A stretch of 64,000 bases of DNA, taken from assembly GCA_037389465.1 (NCBI GenBank), contig JAZARR010000200.1, positions 820,001 through 884,000 on the forward strand. Reading direction: 5' to 3'. Origin of the DNA: Baylisascaris procyonis (Eukaryota > Nematoda > Chromadorea > Rhabditida > Ascarididae). A model generated the notes under the pieces. The model was not told where the DNA came from. It ran no database searches and was given only the letters and a program-made list of their open reading frames with translations. The position numbers and the translations under genes were made by a program. This document shows, piece after piece, positions 13,158 to 28,100 of this stretch (the first letter of the stretch is position 1; every line of letters begins with the position of its first letter).

Positions 13158-16100
13158 TTATTCGGCTGCAACCGCACCACTCGAATCAACCTCACCGCTG
13201 GTCACCTATAATCCGCAATAATCCATCACTGCTAATAAATCCAACTATAACATATGCCCACCATCTTGTATTGAACAAATTCGACCTTGAATGGAAACCA
13301 GGAGACCACCAACTAGGTCTTAAATAAAAGTATTTCCTTACGAATATAGACCTCACCAAAATGTGGGTACCTTTTAAAGGATCGCGAAAGGATGCTTAGG
13401 ATCCTCATCGAGGCAAACTTGGCACATACTATCCCATCCTGGAGTTATAAATTATAAGAAAACTGCTCTCCAACTTTCTACGATTACGTAAAAGAAAACT
13501 TCCTTTCCCATTTCTGAAGTGCCGTGTTACATTTAAAACTTGCCCTTAAACTTGGATTTTAATAAATCACCATTCAAATAAAACCCTTTCAAATTACTGT
13601 AAAAGATTTGTAACCCTGTGCTTTTAATTCAGAGGCCTACGGTATGCCCGAAAAAAAAGACGAGACATTTTTTGAATGCAACAAATGCACACCATCGAAC
13701 AATTGGCATGATGCATGCCTTCCTCTTCCTATATAACATGACTGACTACTTTTTAACATCCATTAATGGCTGCAGCACGCTTAATGCTTCACAACTACTA
13801 AGAGAACCACTTTCTGTACGAATCGATGTAACAAAATGCAAATCAATCGTACATCACTTTCAAATATTTACAGCATTTAGCCATATTCAGACGGTGGAAA
13901 ACCGTCAATAAGCTATCAGCTAACCGGAAACATTTCCGGATTGCAATATAACCGGAAAATAAACCGGAAATTGAATATCATACTAAAGAGGATAATAAAA
14001 AATATTAAAAAATAAAAAAAAACAAAATACAAATATAACAAAAGACAAAAATTTGAATTATTTAGTAAATCGAAATTCCTGAGAACAAATCAATCAAACA
14101 CTGCTATCAAAAGCTAAAAGGGCTCACCTCATCCTTTTTCTTTTTCTTTAGCTCAGGTGCGTCATTGCTCTGTTCATCTTCCTCTTCGTCCTCGTCGTCG
14201 TGCTGCTCAGCTGCTGCCGATAATCGCTTACGGCTCTAAAATTCAATAAAAACACCACCCTAACTAATAAATTATAGATCAACTTAGATTCACTTGGAAT
14301 TAAAAAAACCCTCACCGAACATCCAACCAATTATCCTGACTTCTTCAATCCTAACCTTATATTAACTTTAATCCAGGAATTCATCAAATCTTACAGACGA
14401 ATAAACACAGAGATATCATATATCATAATCCAATATAAAATAAAAAAATAAAAACCAAAAAAACCGACAGTAATATAAAAAAATCCTTAGTTCACCTTCC
14501 ACAATTCCCATTCCAACTTCCTTTCAGTAAAGAAACCAACCAAAAAAACCAAAAAAAAAAGAATATGCCTAATTAAAACAACAATTTTTCAATGAACTTG
14601 AAAGATGACCTTCCCGGCAACTTACATTTCCATTTGCGTCGACATGTGCGCCATTATGTTCATCTTCGCCGTTCTCAGCCGTATGCTCATCTCCAGATTC
14701 CTCATCGCCATCGTCTACGTCGCCGTTCTTCTTGTCCTCTTCGGCAGATCCCGATGAACCAGAATTCGTACGTGATCGACTGAAGTTCAAAGCAACCTAC
14801 TTCCTATATTTATACCACTAACTAGTACTATTATTGTTGTACTAGATATTAACGATATAATCCCTTATTATTATTACCATTATTATTGATATCAACCAAT
14901 ATATAAACAGCAATAGAACACAACACGTTCACTTATTACTCTCATCGGGTAAGAAACATGTAAATAATTACACTAATAACATAATGTTGTATGCTCTTTA
15001 TTCTTGAAAGAACCAATTTCCATAAAACAACACCAATAAAAACTACGAATACCGATCGAATCGTAGCCAGCATCAAGCATAGAACCAAAAAAATTTTTTT
15101 CGTAAAAGACGTTATATAGGTAGCGGATGAAGTGAAATACAACCTGAAAATTAAAAATAACTTTTAAGAATTGCGCCAACATATTCACTAACCAACCCAT
15201 CTATTCAAATACAAACCATATCATTAATATTGGCACATATATAAATAATAATAAATAAAAGCATATACCTGCCATTTAATGAAGAATTTTTTTTTTCAAA
15301 TCATACCTGTGTTCTTCAGATGGACTTCTTTGTTCATCGTGAGCTGTATCTGCATGATTGTCCTCCTCTTCAGCCACCACCTGGAACGATGAGCAAAAAT
15401 GAATGGTGAGGTGGCCGTCGACTCAGAATAACGAACGATCTCCAGTGCCTCATCACTTCATATCAGGCAGCAGTTCTTGCAGCAAATAGCTGTATTTGTT
15501 TGTGTTTGTGTTTGTATGTTGAGGTGAATGCAACGATGAGGATGAGAGGACACACCTGCACTGGTTGACCATCGATTTCGTGTCCACTGCTCATCTTGTC
15601 TATTGCTCTTTGCGCACTCTCGACACTCGCAAATTCCACAAAACTGCAAAAACATCCAATTATATACAATATAATTCTAGAATTCAAATCCATTCAATGT
15701 GAACAACGCCCAATAATGTTCACAAATACGATCAACAGCACAACGGCTGCAGGCGTACGAACCCTGACGTTTTATTTACCGCGCAAGGGTTCAATCCATT
15801 AAGCCATGGCCATATGCGACGCCGACCTTTAAAACTCAAGCGCCAGCGAGTGCAAAAACAATAAGTGCATATGTAATATGCAAAATAAAACACTTTTAAA
15901 AATAAAATATAAAATAAAAAAATTAGAGTGAAAGTTAAGTGAAGAACACATAGCTGATTAAAATAAAATACCTGCCTACCTTCCCTACCACTTAGATACC
16001 AAGGATGACCAATTTTCGCTTAATTCTTCTAACTATTCACTTCAATAAAACATATATAAAATCAGAAAAGGCCCTATAGGCTTGAACTCTACCAAAAATC

Positions 16101-19100
16101 CCTCAAGAATGCCTGTGGGTCAACCACATCACTGCAAGAATCTCGTAGCCATCACCCAACACCAAACCAAATTACGCCATCACAGAACACATTAGTATGT
16201 ATAATACCTACTGTAGTCATGTTAGGGGACGTGAACGGGAGTGGGGGGGGGGGATAGGGGGAATGTATTATACGGTGGGGGAAAGAAGAACACAATACAA
16301 TGGAAGACAGGGGGTACTAAATACCTCCTACTATCTCAACGGGAATCATCTCACACCTTAAACTTTCCCCAACGGAATTCCATAACAAAATATTCCTTAA
16401 ATTATTTGTTTTCCTAGCACACAATGTCAACAACCTTCAAAAAATTTAAAGTTAACGAGTACTAAGAATTATTTGGCATCCCTCTAATTAATACAAGAAA
16501 ACAGTAACAAGAAAGGATCTCCATCGATAAATGTAAAACAAAATCAAACACATCAATTATTTCATTTGTAAATAATCCAGCAATCTCAATTAATGCACCA
16601 CAAGAATAACAACCTCATCAGATAATAACAGATAATTTCAGATAATTTAGAGAAAGCACTAAAACCTTCCTATTCATTCATAAACGTTGAAATATCAAAA
16701 TCAACGATAGTCGACACGTTTATTTCCAAGTTAATAATGCAGCATTTGCTGGCTATATGAAAGCGAGGCACAACTTGCTAGCGAGTTCTGGCGCTCGTCG
16801 GCGAGCCATGGGAACCGAGCCGAGTTCTGGCTAGTTATCTAGCCTTCGTCGTCTCAACAAGTCCCGCCTCTTTGCCGCCAGTCACCATCCCCATCTCCCA
16901 TCCTAGTTCTTCGACGATTCCTTCAATAGTCAACGTAAACCAATGATTCTCTAGACCGCCTCCCGCCCCAATCCAATAAACTCCGCCTATTCGCCCTTTC
17001 CTTCTCCCATATCACTATTTGCTTCTCTTCTCTCTCTCTCGAAAATTAATACAATTTTCTTCCACTAAGTCGACTCTTTAGTTTCTAACATTCACCGTAC
17101 AACTATGTTAACATGCTGCTTTTCTTCTATCTTTTTCTGCCTCGTAATGATATTTTCGTGTTTCAGCTTTATCTCAATACTCTCTTCAACTTTCATACTC
17201 TCTCATTTGTGTGTCTACTCGAGTCACTCCACTATTTTCTCTCCCCTAACATCCCATCCAACGAATTTTGCAAGTCCCCTCATACTCTCTCCTAAAATCA
17301 TTTTCACACCTATTACTCTCTCTTCTTTCACCAACAAATCTCATCTCAACACTCTATATATCCTAGAAATTGGCAAAACGCCAAAGCGCGCTCAAAACTT
17401 CAATCCAATGCAGCTTTTTCATGCTTTATTTTCACGATCTCTGCATGGCACTCTCAATAGCAACGAATCACAATTTCTCACTCGCAAGATCTGAGCATTT
17501 AAGTTGTGCACTTCCAGTACCATCGAATCTAACTAAATCCCCAAAATCCCCCCCTACCTCCTAGTACCATCAGATCAAACCACATCCCCAAATCCCCCCT
17601 TTACCTCCTAATATACCATCAAATCAAACCCTAAATTCCTCTCCCTTGACTTCCCAGTAATACCAAATCAAACCACATCCCCAAATCCCCACTTTCTATC
17701 TCCACAAATAACCAATCATTTATGCTCGAGTCTATAACACCATAATCATCCTTCACGTCCTTAAATTTACCCCCTTCCAGAATGCAGCATATCTAAACAA
17801 GGAAGAAAGAACTGAAGGAGGTAAGAATAAGAGAAAGGTCAAACTATTATTTCAAAGAAACATAACTAAATAAAATTTCATAAAAAGCTTTATCAACCAA
17901 TATTCTAGACGAAATTAACCGCTCATAACTAATAATAGAGATTATTTGTAAATATTAAACAATTATTTCAAGCACGGAGTCTATCAACTCCTGGAGTCAA
18001 CTATCAAGCACGGAGTCTCAACCTTGCAACATGCATATGTATCAGATAGCAACAACAATCTATCACTGTCACATCACCTCTGAATGTAATTGCCCTCAAA
18101 CACTGATCGACTACAGGGTTCGCCACCGCAAAGTATTACAAGTACAACTCAACCATATATTCGTACCTCTCACACAACCTAAATATCCAACTCAGACAAA
18201 ACAGACAACACGCAGACACTCCGACAGAGGCATACATCGCATATGACGATATTGCAATAGCATTCATCAGCAACATATTCCCAAAAAATTTCTTCATAAG
18301 AAACAAAGCTCCATACTGCCGAAATAGTTAGTATTATACTTCAAATCTTCTTATACGAAAAAAACACACATATCATCAACGCACTAACACATGCAATATG
18401 TTCAGGCGTGCTTAATCTCAAAACTGCCTTAGAAACATACAGTAAACTCCACCCGCTTGCTTTCTCTTTAAAATCTCTGAGAATCCAAAACCTTGCATAA
18501 AATCACCAACATAACAATTGCCTGCTGAAAAATGAAAACCAAATCCCAAACCTAAAGGATGAAACAGGTATACAGGTTGATACAGGAAGAGAGAAGGACA
18601 TACTACTAACGCAACGATACGCCAGGCAATGCTGACAGATATTTGAATGGCTCAATAAGATCGAAAACAATCCTGGCAGGAAAAAAGCCGCTAATTCTCT
18701 TTCTAAAGAAGCATCTTCTATGATAAGGATCTTCCTACCCCTTTCCCCCGTCAACTCGTTCAACCTCCCAAAACAAAAAACTTCCAGGTTTCCTTCTATC
18801 CATAATCATCCTCACCCCATCTACCTAGACAAGCAATACCGCATATTTATGATAAGTATCGCATCATAACAATATTTTTTGCGCACCACATAAGCTACTT
18901 CAAGCCAATTTATAGACGAGGCAACAAAACAGGACTGGGAACAAAGGTAGGTAAGTGACGCAAGGACCAATGAGGGGGAATACTGCAAGGACTATCCCAT
19001 GTCTACTAATGAGCAGAGAGAGTCGCCGACCTGTCCCTTCAAGACTAATGTGTCTCCATTACAGCTTCGATGTCAAGAAATTCTGCTTTTAGAACTTAAC

Positions 19101-22100
19101 GTTATCAAAATTTTTTCATTAAATCTAGGGAATTTCGACCAAAATTTCCCCACGAAATGGCTAAGTTTTTCACCAAACAGCCCAATTATGGACTTCAATA
19201 TGCTGTTGCTAATAACTTCAAAAAAGCATTCAAACAAAGCGGGAACAGCAAGAGTTTCCTCTTAGAAGGCAACTAACTCAATGTGCATACCACATTGGCA
19301 ATGTATATGTTTAAGGTTCCCCAATGTGTAGGGATTTAAGCAATCGGAACTTGGGATGAATGACTCAGAAAAGTACCTGAAGAGACTCATAAAAGTACCC
19401 GAAGAACCTCCACAAACTCTTTTATAAATTTTTCAAATCAAACAGCGGACAAACACCGGAAATGTTCAATAAAAGACCGATTCCGCAAGCAAATTAAATC
19501 AAAAAACAATATAAAACGGCCAAAAAAAACCTAACATGCCCAGAAAAATTCCCCAAAACCATACACTTAGTACTAAAAATATTCTTCAGTCCTTACTAAA
19601 ACTGATTTTACCTATAATTACCTATATGATCTTATGCTTACCTTGCAACAAATCATACCCCCCCCCCAAAAAAACCTGAAAAAAAAAGAAGGATTACTTC
19701 ACCAATACATTCAACATAAAAGAGTTAGAATTAAGAGCTAAATTTTCACGCAACAGGTCACATCTCCATTACTGAATGTGCACCAAACGAAACAAACAAA
19801 ACACCTTAAATATAAAATTGGAAACTCGCTTCGAACACAATTCGATGGCGGCGTGTATCGTCGTAAACATATGCCCCGCCTATCTCTTTCGTTCATAATC
19901 CCTCCTCTCCAACTGCATATGTCACAACGCTCGATACGCAACGCAACGAACGAACATAGAAACGCCCGCCAAAAAAGGTAATCAAAATTAAGAGGCGTAC
20001 GGCATTTTCAATGTTTCACCTTGCTCTCTATGAGCGTCGACGCATTTGCACAATTAAATAAAACCTGATATATCAACTTATTCAAAGACTTTAATTTAAA
20101 AAAAAAATATATAAATATTGCCAATAAAGAATAGAACTATTAAGAAATATGGAAAACGCAGAGAAGATACCTTAAAGATTACAAATCTAATCTAGTTATT
20201 TCAGACCTCTCTACCCCTCCCCCTCTTCTCTCCCCCCCCCCCCAGTGCTGACGAGTTACGAAAATACCTAGCGGGTTTGGATAAAAACCTCATAAATGTT
20301 ACAATCAGCAGTAAACAAGGAACCTAACAAATCCAGAACGTACCCAAATTTCTTCGATGCTAACGAACGACAGTCAAAATGGGGCATAAGAGATCCCCTT
20401 GTGCAAAACAAACTTCATAACGCTAACTCTACTCCGACTCCTCAACTAGAATTGCCCAACAGACAGACACAGACATACAAACACACGCATACAACGTTGC
20501 CATACTGCACAACTCCAGATTTAAAACAATTCAACAATGAGATCGGCTATACTTGATCAATCAATAACAATCAATCGATAATGCTACAGTAATCCATTTA
20601 TAAAAGCCATCTCCACATTTCCGTGATTTTCACTAATAGCGAAGCGGTTGGGAAGATATATTCAACCAGTCAACACTACTAACTCATATTATTTTAATTA
20701 CATCCAAAGATGAAAAATAAATATCACTAAAACTAAATAAACGCGGAACAACAACAACGAGACTTAATTAAATTAAGCCGAAAATTCGATTACCACCTCT
20801 ATGAACCACGTAAACTTCACAATCAATCACATCATACATTAGATTCCCTTGTAATTTAATGTAAGTTTTATAAAACCAATTATTTACATAAATGCGCATT
20901 CAAAAGAACTCGCTCATCGCTGATATTTAATGAAATCAAAAACTTGTATATGCAAAACTTATATCATCTTCCTATTTATTTACTTATTTATCTAATGAAT
21001 CAGTGAAAGCTTACGGCAACATCTATAAAATTCCATCAGCTTCAAATATATCAGCCGATATGATCCCTATCAGTATTTACGACAAAAAACCTCGTCAATA
21101 TTTCTTGAAGAGGAGCACTTTTTACGACCGAATCCCCGTCAAGCATTTCAACACGCTAGTCAACAAAAGTGATAAAAGTACATTTCAGTATAATGCCGCA
21201 AAACATGACTAAAAAAAATCCCTCACTGGCAAAAAAATACTCTCATTCCCCCCCCCCCCCCTCTCCCCCCACCCCTTCCCAAAAAAAAGGGAGACAACAT
21301 AAGAAGAAGAAAGACAACGGGTGAGGGACCCCTTTACCTCTCCGATATATGCAAATTATTTAACAATTTTTTATGCAAATCAATGATTTACCAACAAAGT
21401 GCAAGTGTACTTATAAACTCGCCCATAACAGTGATTTGCCAACGTTTTCAAAGATCAGCCGCTAACGAATGCTAGGATTGCATAGGCGATAAACAAGCGC
21501 GTTTTTTTTTTTATTCGCAAAAGATTTCAGCAGCTGCTTTCTTTCAAATTATTCGCCACATGAAGCAACAGCGAAGAATTCTGCAGGATTACCGTATCGC
21601 CCTCAAATATAAGCCCTTTTCAAAATGCAACAAAATACATCACTAAAATTTCAACTCATATAGAACATCACTCTCAACTACTGATTTAAAATATTACGCT
21701 TCAGTTAATGAATATTACGCCAATCCATCTCGATAGACTATAATTCGGTTTCTTCCCAATAAAGGCTTAACAAGCCGATAGTAGACTAAACACAGTCGAA
21801 TACGACGAAGCACCTAATTTTGTAACAGACGGCTGTCTCCTAAAGCACAACCTCTATCATCACTTCAGGTTCATTCCCTTTATGGATCCCTCCCTTTCCT
21901 TCCTAATATCTACCCATATCCCTCCCCCCCCCCCTTACTGGAGAGAACGACATGATCGGCCGATTGCCTAAGTAAAGAAAATGAAAAATCACAACTTCCG
22001 TTTTAAAGCGGGGATCATCCACACATATATTCCTTTGCCGCGATTCGACAACGCAAACATTCATCTACTCTCATCCGTCACTGCTCTTCCTGTTCAATCT

Positions 22101-25100
22101 ACCCTTAGGTCATTCAACAGCTCTACGGTTACATTTCCCTCCATATCATTGCCTAATCCTCTGTACTGAATTTCTCATTCAAGAATGTGGTACTCCGTCA
22201 AATAATATCAATAAATCCTTCATTTAATCTACACCGAACTGAAAACAAAGGTGATTTGCATCAATATTTCTTGTTTTGAATAAAAAATATTTTTAAGACG
22301 CCCATATTTGATCTACAAGATACGAATGCAGATTTTGGTCTAGAGAAATCAAATCTTTATGAATAAATGGGCCAATGAACCATCCACTCAATTCTAAGCG
22401 GAGTCCAAATCGTTGAACATTCGACTTGAATAGATCCTTTATGTCTATTGAATAGATAATCTCCTCAGTGATTTTATTCCTCAAATGGATCCTAACGGAT
22501 AAAATGTAGGCGATTATGACATGAATAAGCTGCTGTTGAACTATAACCGATGACTCGGTGGGTGGTCGTCAAGGTCAGTCATACTCAAGCTCCAAGTGTT
22601 CGCCAACAAGTATAGATGTTCATAAATGTTGCCAGCTTTGCAATATTTCTTATTCCCTCGGGTAACATTTTTTGCTCATTTAGTCCCCGCAACCACCTCA
22701 AACATAGGTAAATTAAGATAAACCCAAATAGCTTCCTCCGTACAGGTTATGGTTTCCAGGAACGAACCCACCCCACGATCATATACGAAGAAAACTCTTT
22801 TCCCTCAAATCTTGAGTCTTTAATTGAAGGATTCACCTAAAACTCGAGAGTGGTACCTACAAGCCCCCCTTCTCTAATTTCAGATCTTCAATCGAAGGGT
22901 CCACACAAAACTCGAATCGGAAAGTTTTCGCTGAATGTACCACATTAACAAATGACTCCCGTAATGCAGCAGCTGAAGGTTTGGAGCAGCAATACTTCAC
23001 AAAACGAACATCAAGACTAAGAAGCGAACTGATGTGATACATACATCAAACAAGCGTTTTCATCAATTGACTAACATGACTTCTCTCTTCCCACCCCACC
23101 TTCGCTTTAAAACTTTTCAGGCAATATAAAACTTGTATATCATGATTGACAGTAGATTTTCCACATTCCCGGCACTCGCTAAATCTATCCATCCAACTAT
23201 TCCGAGCTATTTGTTCCAGAACTCTTCTCACCTCGGGTTATTTGTTCGCGAACTATTTGCATGTCACTTCAATTATTCTACCAAAACATTTTGTGCCACT
23301 ATCTCATATATGCGCTATTGTTCAATCCTCTTCGATCAACTCTCTGTGCTCATCAATGCCGCGCTAAATGAGTGCTTAGAAAGCACAACAGCTGCTCCTT
23401 TATCCTTCAAAGGTCTATTAGTCGATCCTCGAATTGACCTTGTCTTATATCTCAAATATCCCTTCGTAATCTCTAATATTATAATCCAAAAGACTAAAGC
23501 AATGGTCCATCAAGAAAATAAATAATTAAATAAAAATAAATAAATAAATAATCCCAAGAGCTGATGAAGGCAAGCAAGTTTATGAGCTCAGGTTGTCCTC
23601 CTCAAGCCCGACTTAAATGAAACCTCTTTGAAACCTCTTCGACTAAAGACAATGAAACCAAATTTCTTTGCTTATGTTCAGGACCTGAAGAGTTGCAGCT
23701 CAAGTACTTCACACTTAATGCTCAAAACCTGCACTAAAAAATTCTAAAACAAAAAAAAAAGTAAATGTTGTACTCAAATATATATTTCATCACGAAAAAT
23801 CACGGTACAACGAGAGAACAAACCCTAACACCTCCATGCCACCTTTAATAAAAATTCACGTATTAAGCGTGCCCATATATAGAAATAAATAATAGCAGCT
23901 AAATGCCTTCCATTAATGTTCCTTTATTATATCTATTTATAAACGGAGATTGCAAAGGACAAATGCGCCATTCCGCTGTAACCTTCTGCTTATATGACCG
24001 ATTCACCATCTGCTTTCCTTAACAACAAAAACTATTTAAAAAAAGCATTTAAATTCGCGCCACTCCACGGCCCCCCGTTGAGCGCTCTTTCAATTCAATG
24101 ATGATGTGTGCGTGTGTTATCCACTTGGCACGATGCCAATCCTCGATTCATTCACTTGTCAATCCTCGCCACTCACCTATTTTCATCTCCAATCGTCCTT
24201 GTCTCTTTTGTATCGCAGTCATGCTTTCTCTTCAAATGCAATAATCACTCATCCATTTGCATCTCTCACCGAAAATTCAACTCTAATTTTCCACTTTCCA
24301 TCTTTTACTCTCTCAAAGTCCTGTTATCTCCCCTCTTCTCCTCACTCTCTAATCCTCCTCATCTTACAAACTATTACTTTAACGATTCATGAGAGCATGC
24401 CACATCACACAATAATCACCGATAGCGAACAAACGCGCCAATATCGAATATTTGTTCGCTTCTTCGAGGGACCGTCAGAAAATGCGAGAAAACAATGAAC
24501 AACCCTCGCTAGTATATAGAAATTGCCAGAATAGAGATGAGAGATAATGCAATCGATGAGGGCACAGATTGCATGCGCAAAAATAGTATTGCGACAGCTA
24601 GCCAAAGATAAAGACAACTTATAAAAGACAACGCAACAATTGCAATGCAGCAGAGAAATAAATTGGCACAGTGCCAGAATAATGATTGAAAGCCCTAGAG
24701 TGCGTCAGAGAGTCAAACAAATGGCAAAACTCATTGCATCGGATAGGGCAGAGAACAAGAGTGCACAATTTCCTGCACACAAGTTTTAGCATTACACTTG
24801 CGCTCTCATTGCTCAGAGCATAAAACACAAAATATTTTGCATCCGTTTCTTTTTTCCCTTCACTGTATCTCTACCTTTGTCATCAAATCCTAGTCATAAA
24901 ACTGAACACTCATCGCCGACTACATAGATCATTAAAACGACGGCCGCGACCAGGGCTTATATTCAGAGTTTTACGGTATCCCCTCTCTTATAACCATGTC
25001 CTTCCAAAATAACGTAAAAGAGAGCCACTTCCCGCGAATTCATCTACTTCAATGCGAATATTTAAAAAAAAGAAAACCCACTGAAAAATTTTTCAGTGGA

Positions 25101-28100
25101 AAGTTGGACCTATCATAAGTCTTTTATTTTAAAAAAGTCAACAAATAAAACCCCTATCTCATCGAAGACGACCATCGTACACATATACTTCATAAAAACC
25201 AATAAATCACTCAACTGTTCTTACATAGTATTATTCATGATTTAAAAAAAACCCCACCTTCATCGTCTCTAAAAACTTCTCATTCACCCTTCTTCCCACC
25301 CACATATTAATTTCTCAATCATCGGTTCTTTTACGCAAAAAAAAAACAACATGTTTCATTTTCTCGAGAAAATAAATGCGAAAATTTTATATTCAAACAT
25401 TTTCCAAAAAAATACTAATATTCCAAAAATGAAAAAAAATCCTAAAAACACCAATGATAACCAAAAAAACCAACAAAAAAGACCGTCCTGAAAAGAAAAA
25501 AAAGTCAAAACGCTAACCAATTGCCATTCTCGAGCAGGCGAATATCCTCGATTTCCCCAAACTTCTTTAACGCTTTCTTCACCAACTGCAAAAAAGGCAA
25601 AGTTTCTTTTCGGCTAGCAGCTTTCTTCTCCTTCAACGAGGAATCAATCAACAACGACAACTATTCTCAAAGATTCTGATCTCCTTTAAAAGTACAATGA
25701 ATGAAGAAGATTCATTGAAAGAAACCCACATATATAAATTACTAATAAACAGCAAAACGTGAAATATTGCAAGAAAAGACCGTCGTCGAATTCCCGGCAG
25801 CAATGGATCGCTGATTGGCAACAGCCGTCTCGACGGTATCGGAGTCTTGCATCTTGCCACCAAAGTTGTCACCAACCCTCGAACTCGAATCGCGTCATTG
25901 AGCGCATATAACGTATGAGTGGGCACAACCAAGACAGGATTTCCACGATGCGACCATGGTGAGGATGTACGCTTGAAACGTTTCGCGCAAACGGCAATGT
26001 CGTCGAGTGATGCGGAGCGGAATGCGGAACGGATTGCAGCTGCGGAATGTGCGATGCGTTACGAAACCGGCATCAAGGATCGCGGATTGACTAGCGCCTG
26101 TTTCTTTGACTACGTATAGGACGACGCCTCATGCACCGTGCACCTCAGGTGGTGATAGAATGTCGTGTGAGGATGACAGCAGTCGAAGGGTCGTGATTTT
26201 ACGTCTTGCAACAGCTGCAGCGGGTGTTGCCACCCACAGTTGTATATTCATCTATAAAACTCCACTCTCTGCACGACGCTTTGTCGCACAACTTTAATTT
26301 ACCATCACACTGAACGGATCGCTATATATTCATGAACAATTTGTTGTTCACACCAATGACGTATTTCTCAAATATTTAGTGATATGCCGGCGATATACCG
26401 TATCAACAAAAATAAAGGCCCATCCTTAACACAAGCCCCTTTCTTTGCAGAACAGTACAAGTTCAAAACGTGCTGCGTTTTTAACTATCACTATCAACTT
26501 TCATGACGACTTTCAAAATTTCCAAATGCTTGGCCAACCTTTTAATCACCAACCTCGCGATCATAAGCTGATTTACAACTCACGACTCCAGGTTGGTCTT
26601 CAAGTAGACCTGGACTTGCGATAAGAATGGCACAAAACACAACAAGCGAACAAATAAAAAAAGTTTGTTCAGGAAAAGAACTATATTCTCAATCTACTAT
26701 TAACTACCCAGTGTTGGGATCGGCGGCAGAGGGAGAGGAGTCGGGTGGTAAAACAAGCTCCGATTCCATAACGGGACAAAGGCTTATCTGGGTTGCATGT
26801 AGTGATTTGTGAGTATCACCTTATGGATCTAATCTTTTCAAGGGGTTTTGTCAAGATGCCAAAGAATCTAGCAACTTGATGAAAAACTTGCTGCTGTTGC
26901 TGTCATCAATATCCTCGACGATGCGTCTGATGCATATACTTACTAGCATTGATCGATTGTGCCAGGTGAATTTAATACAGAAGGCGTGCTAAGACCCTTT
27001 CCCCCTACCCAATCCCCCATCCTATATCCACCATCAACAAACGGAAACAATAAGACCCTCTCCTTCGATCATCAAAGAGAAGGGGGATGGTGACACCATT
27101 TACATCCTTCACCTATCATACGATGGATAGGGGAGTACGCCATGACCCCTCATTCTTCTTCAATCATTCGGAAGAAGGGAACAACAAACTCTTCCACCTA
27201 TATTTACTATTACTTGCACCTTTCAAAATATTTTTGATAGATTCGACGGTGCTATCGAAGAATCATCCAAGTTCAAGCTTATCCGAGTTTCCGACACATC
27301 ATTGTCCAAAAAGTTGTAAAAATTTCAAAAAAAAAACCCTCTCCGTAAGACCATCATATCATAAAACTTCTTCCGATGCTATACGCCTATCCTTCAACTC
27401 GTGTTCGTACTTTCAACACAATCTACGCATCAAGTTCAAAGTTTTATAAACACTACCATCGATTTGTTGCACGACCTCAACTACTAGCCTGAGGTCTATA
27501 ATCAACGTTTTTAGGCAGTAAATACCAACCTTTTCAGCTTTGCTTTTGCCTTTGAGTCCTTTTACGATGACAATTCGACTGTGAACCACTTCCGTTTTCT
27601 TTTCTTTTTTCATCCATTTCGTCGACGACTCCTCTTTCCCCTTAAAAAAAATTCATTTATGCACTATCTTTACCTATTAGTTCACTAAAACATACACTAC
27701 AGAATTTTCAGATATAAATAAGAAACTAAAAATTTTTCGAGAATGCCATATACTTCTTTAGTTCTCACAGGTAGGGGGCATTATTTGAGTGCTTACTGTA
27801 ACAGAAGTCCAAGCTAGAATTTCTATATTCCTAGGAAAGTTACATCAGAGAACCTCCCCCCATCCCCCTCCTAAATGCTTATGATAACTCCAAAACTCTC
27901 TATAACTAGCAACAATATCAGTTATGTTCTCTAGCGAGAAAGCTCCGGAAGGGCACGTATCACCTGGGAGGTAAAATATTCACCTGCGAGGATCATATTA
28001 CCTGGGAGGTTCAATTCATACCTGTCAAATTCCATATCCCCCTCATCAACTATGAATCCATAACTATCACTAATCAAATACTAAAATAAAACTGAAGTAT

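Noticed and set aside
14045..14080. Alternative last exon of the SR-type gene after TTCTCAG, giving six codons and a stop
   Set aside because: The exon at 13205-13158 is in phase, longer and acidic like the preceding exons; the alternative has no such support.
17105..17494. 129-codon open frame inside intron 5
   Set aside because: Ser/Phe/Leu-rich from C/T-rich sequence; no motif, no start or splice context.
23133..23525. 130-codon open frame inside intron 5
   Set aside because: No recognisable motif; length is within chance for this amount of sequence.
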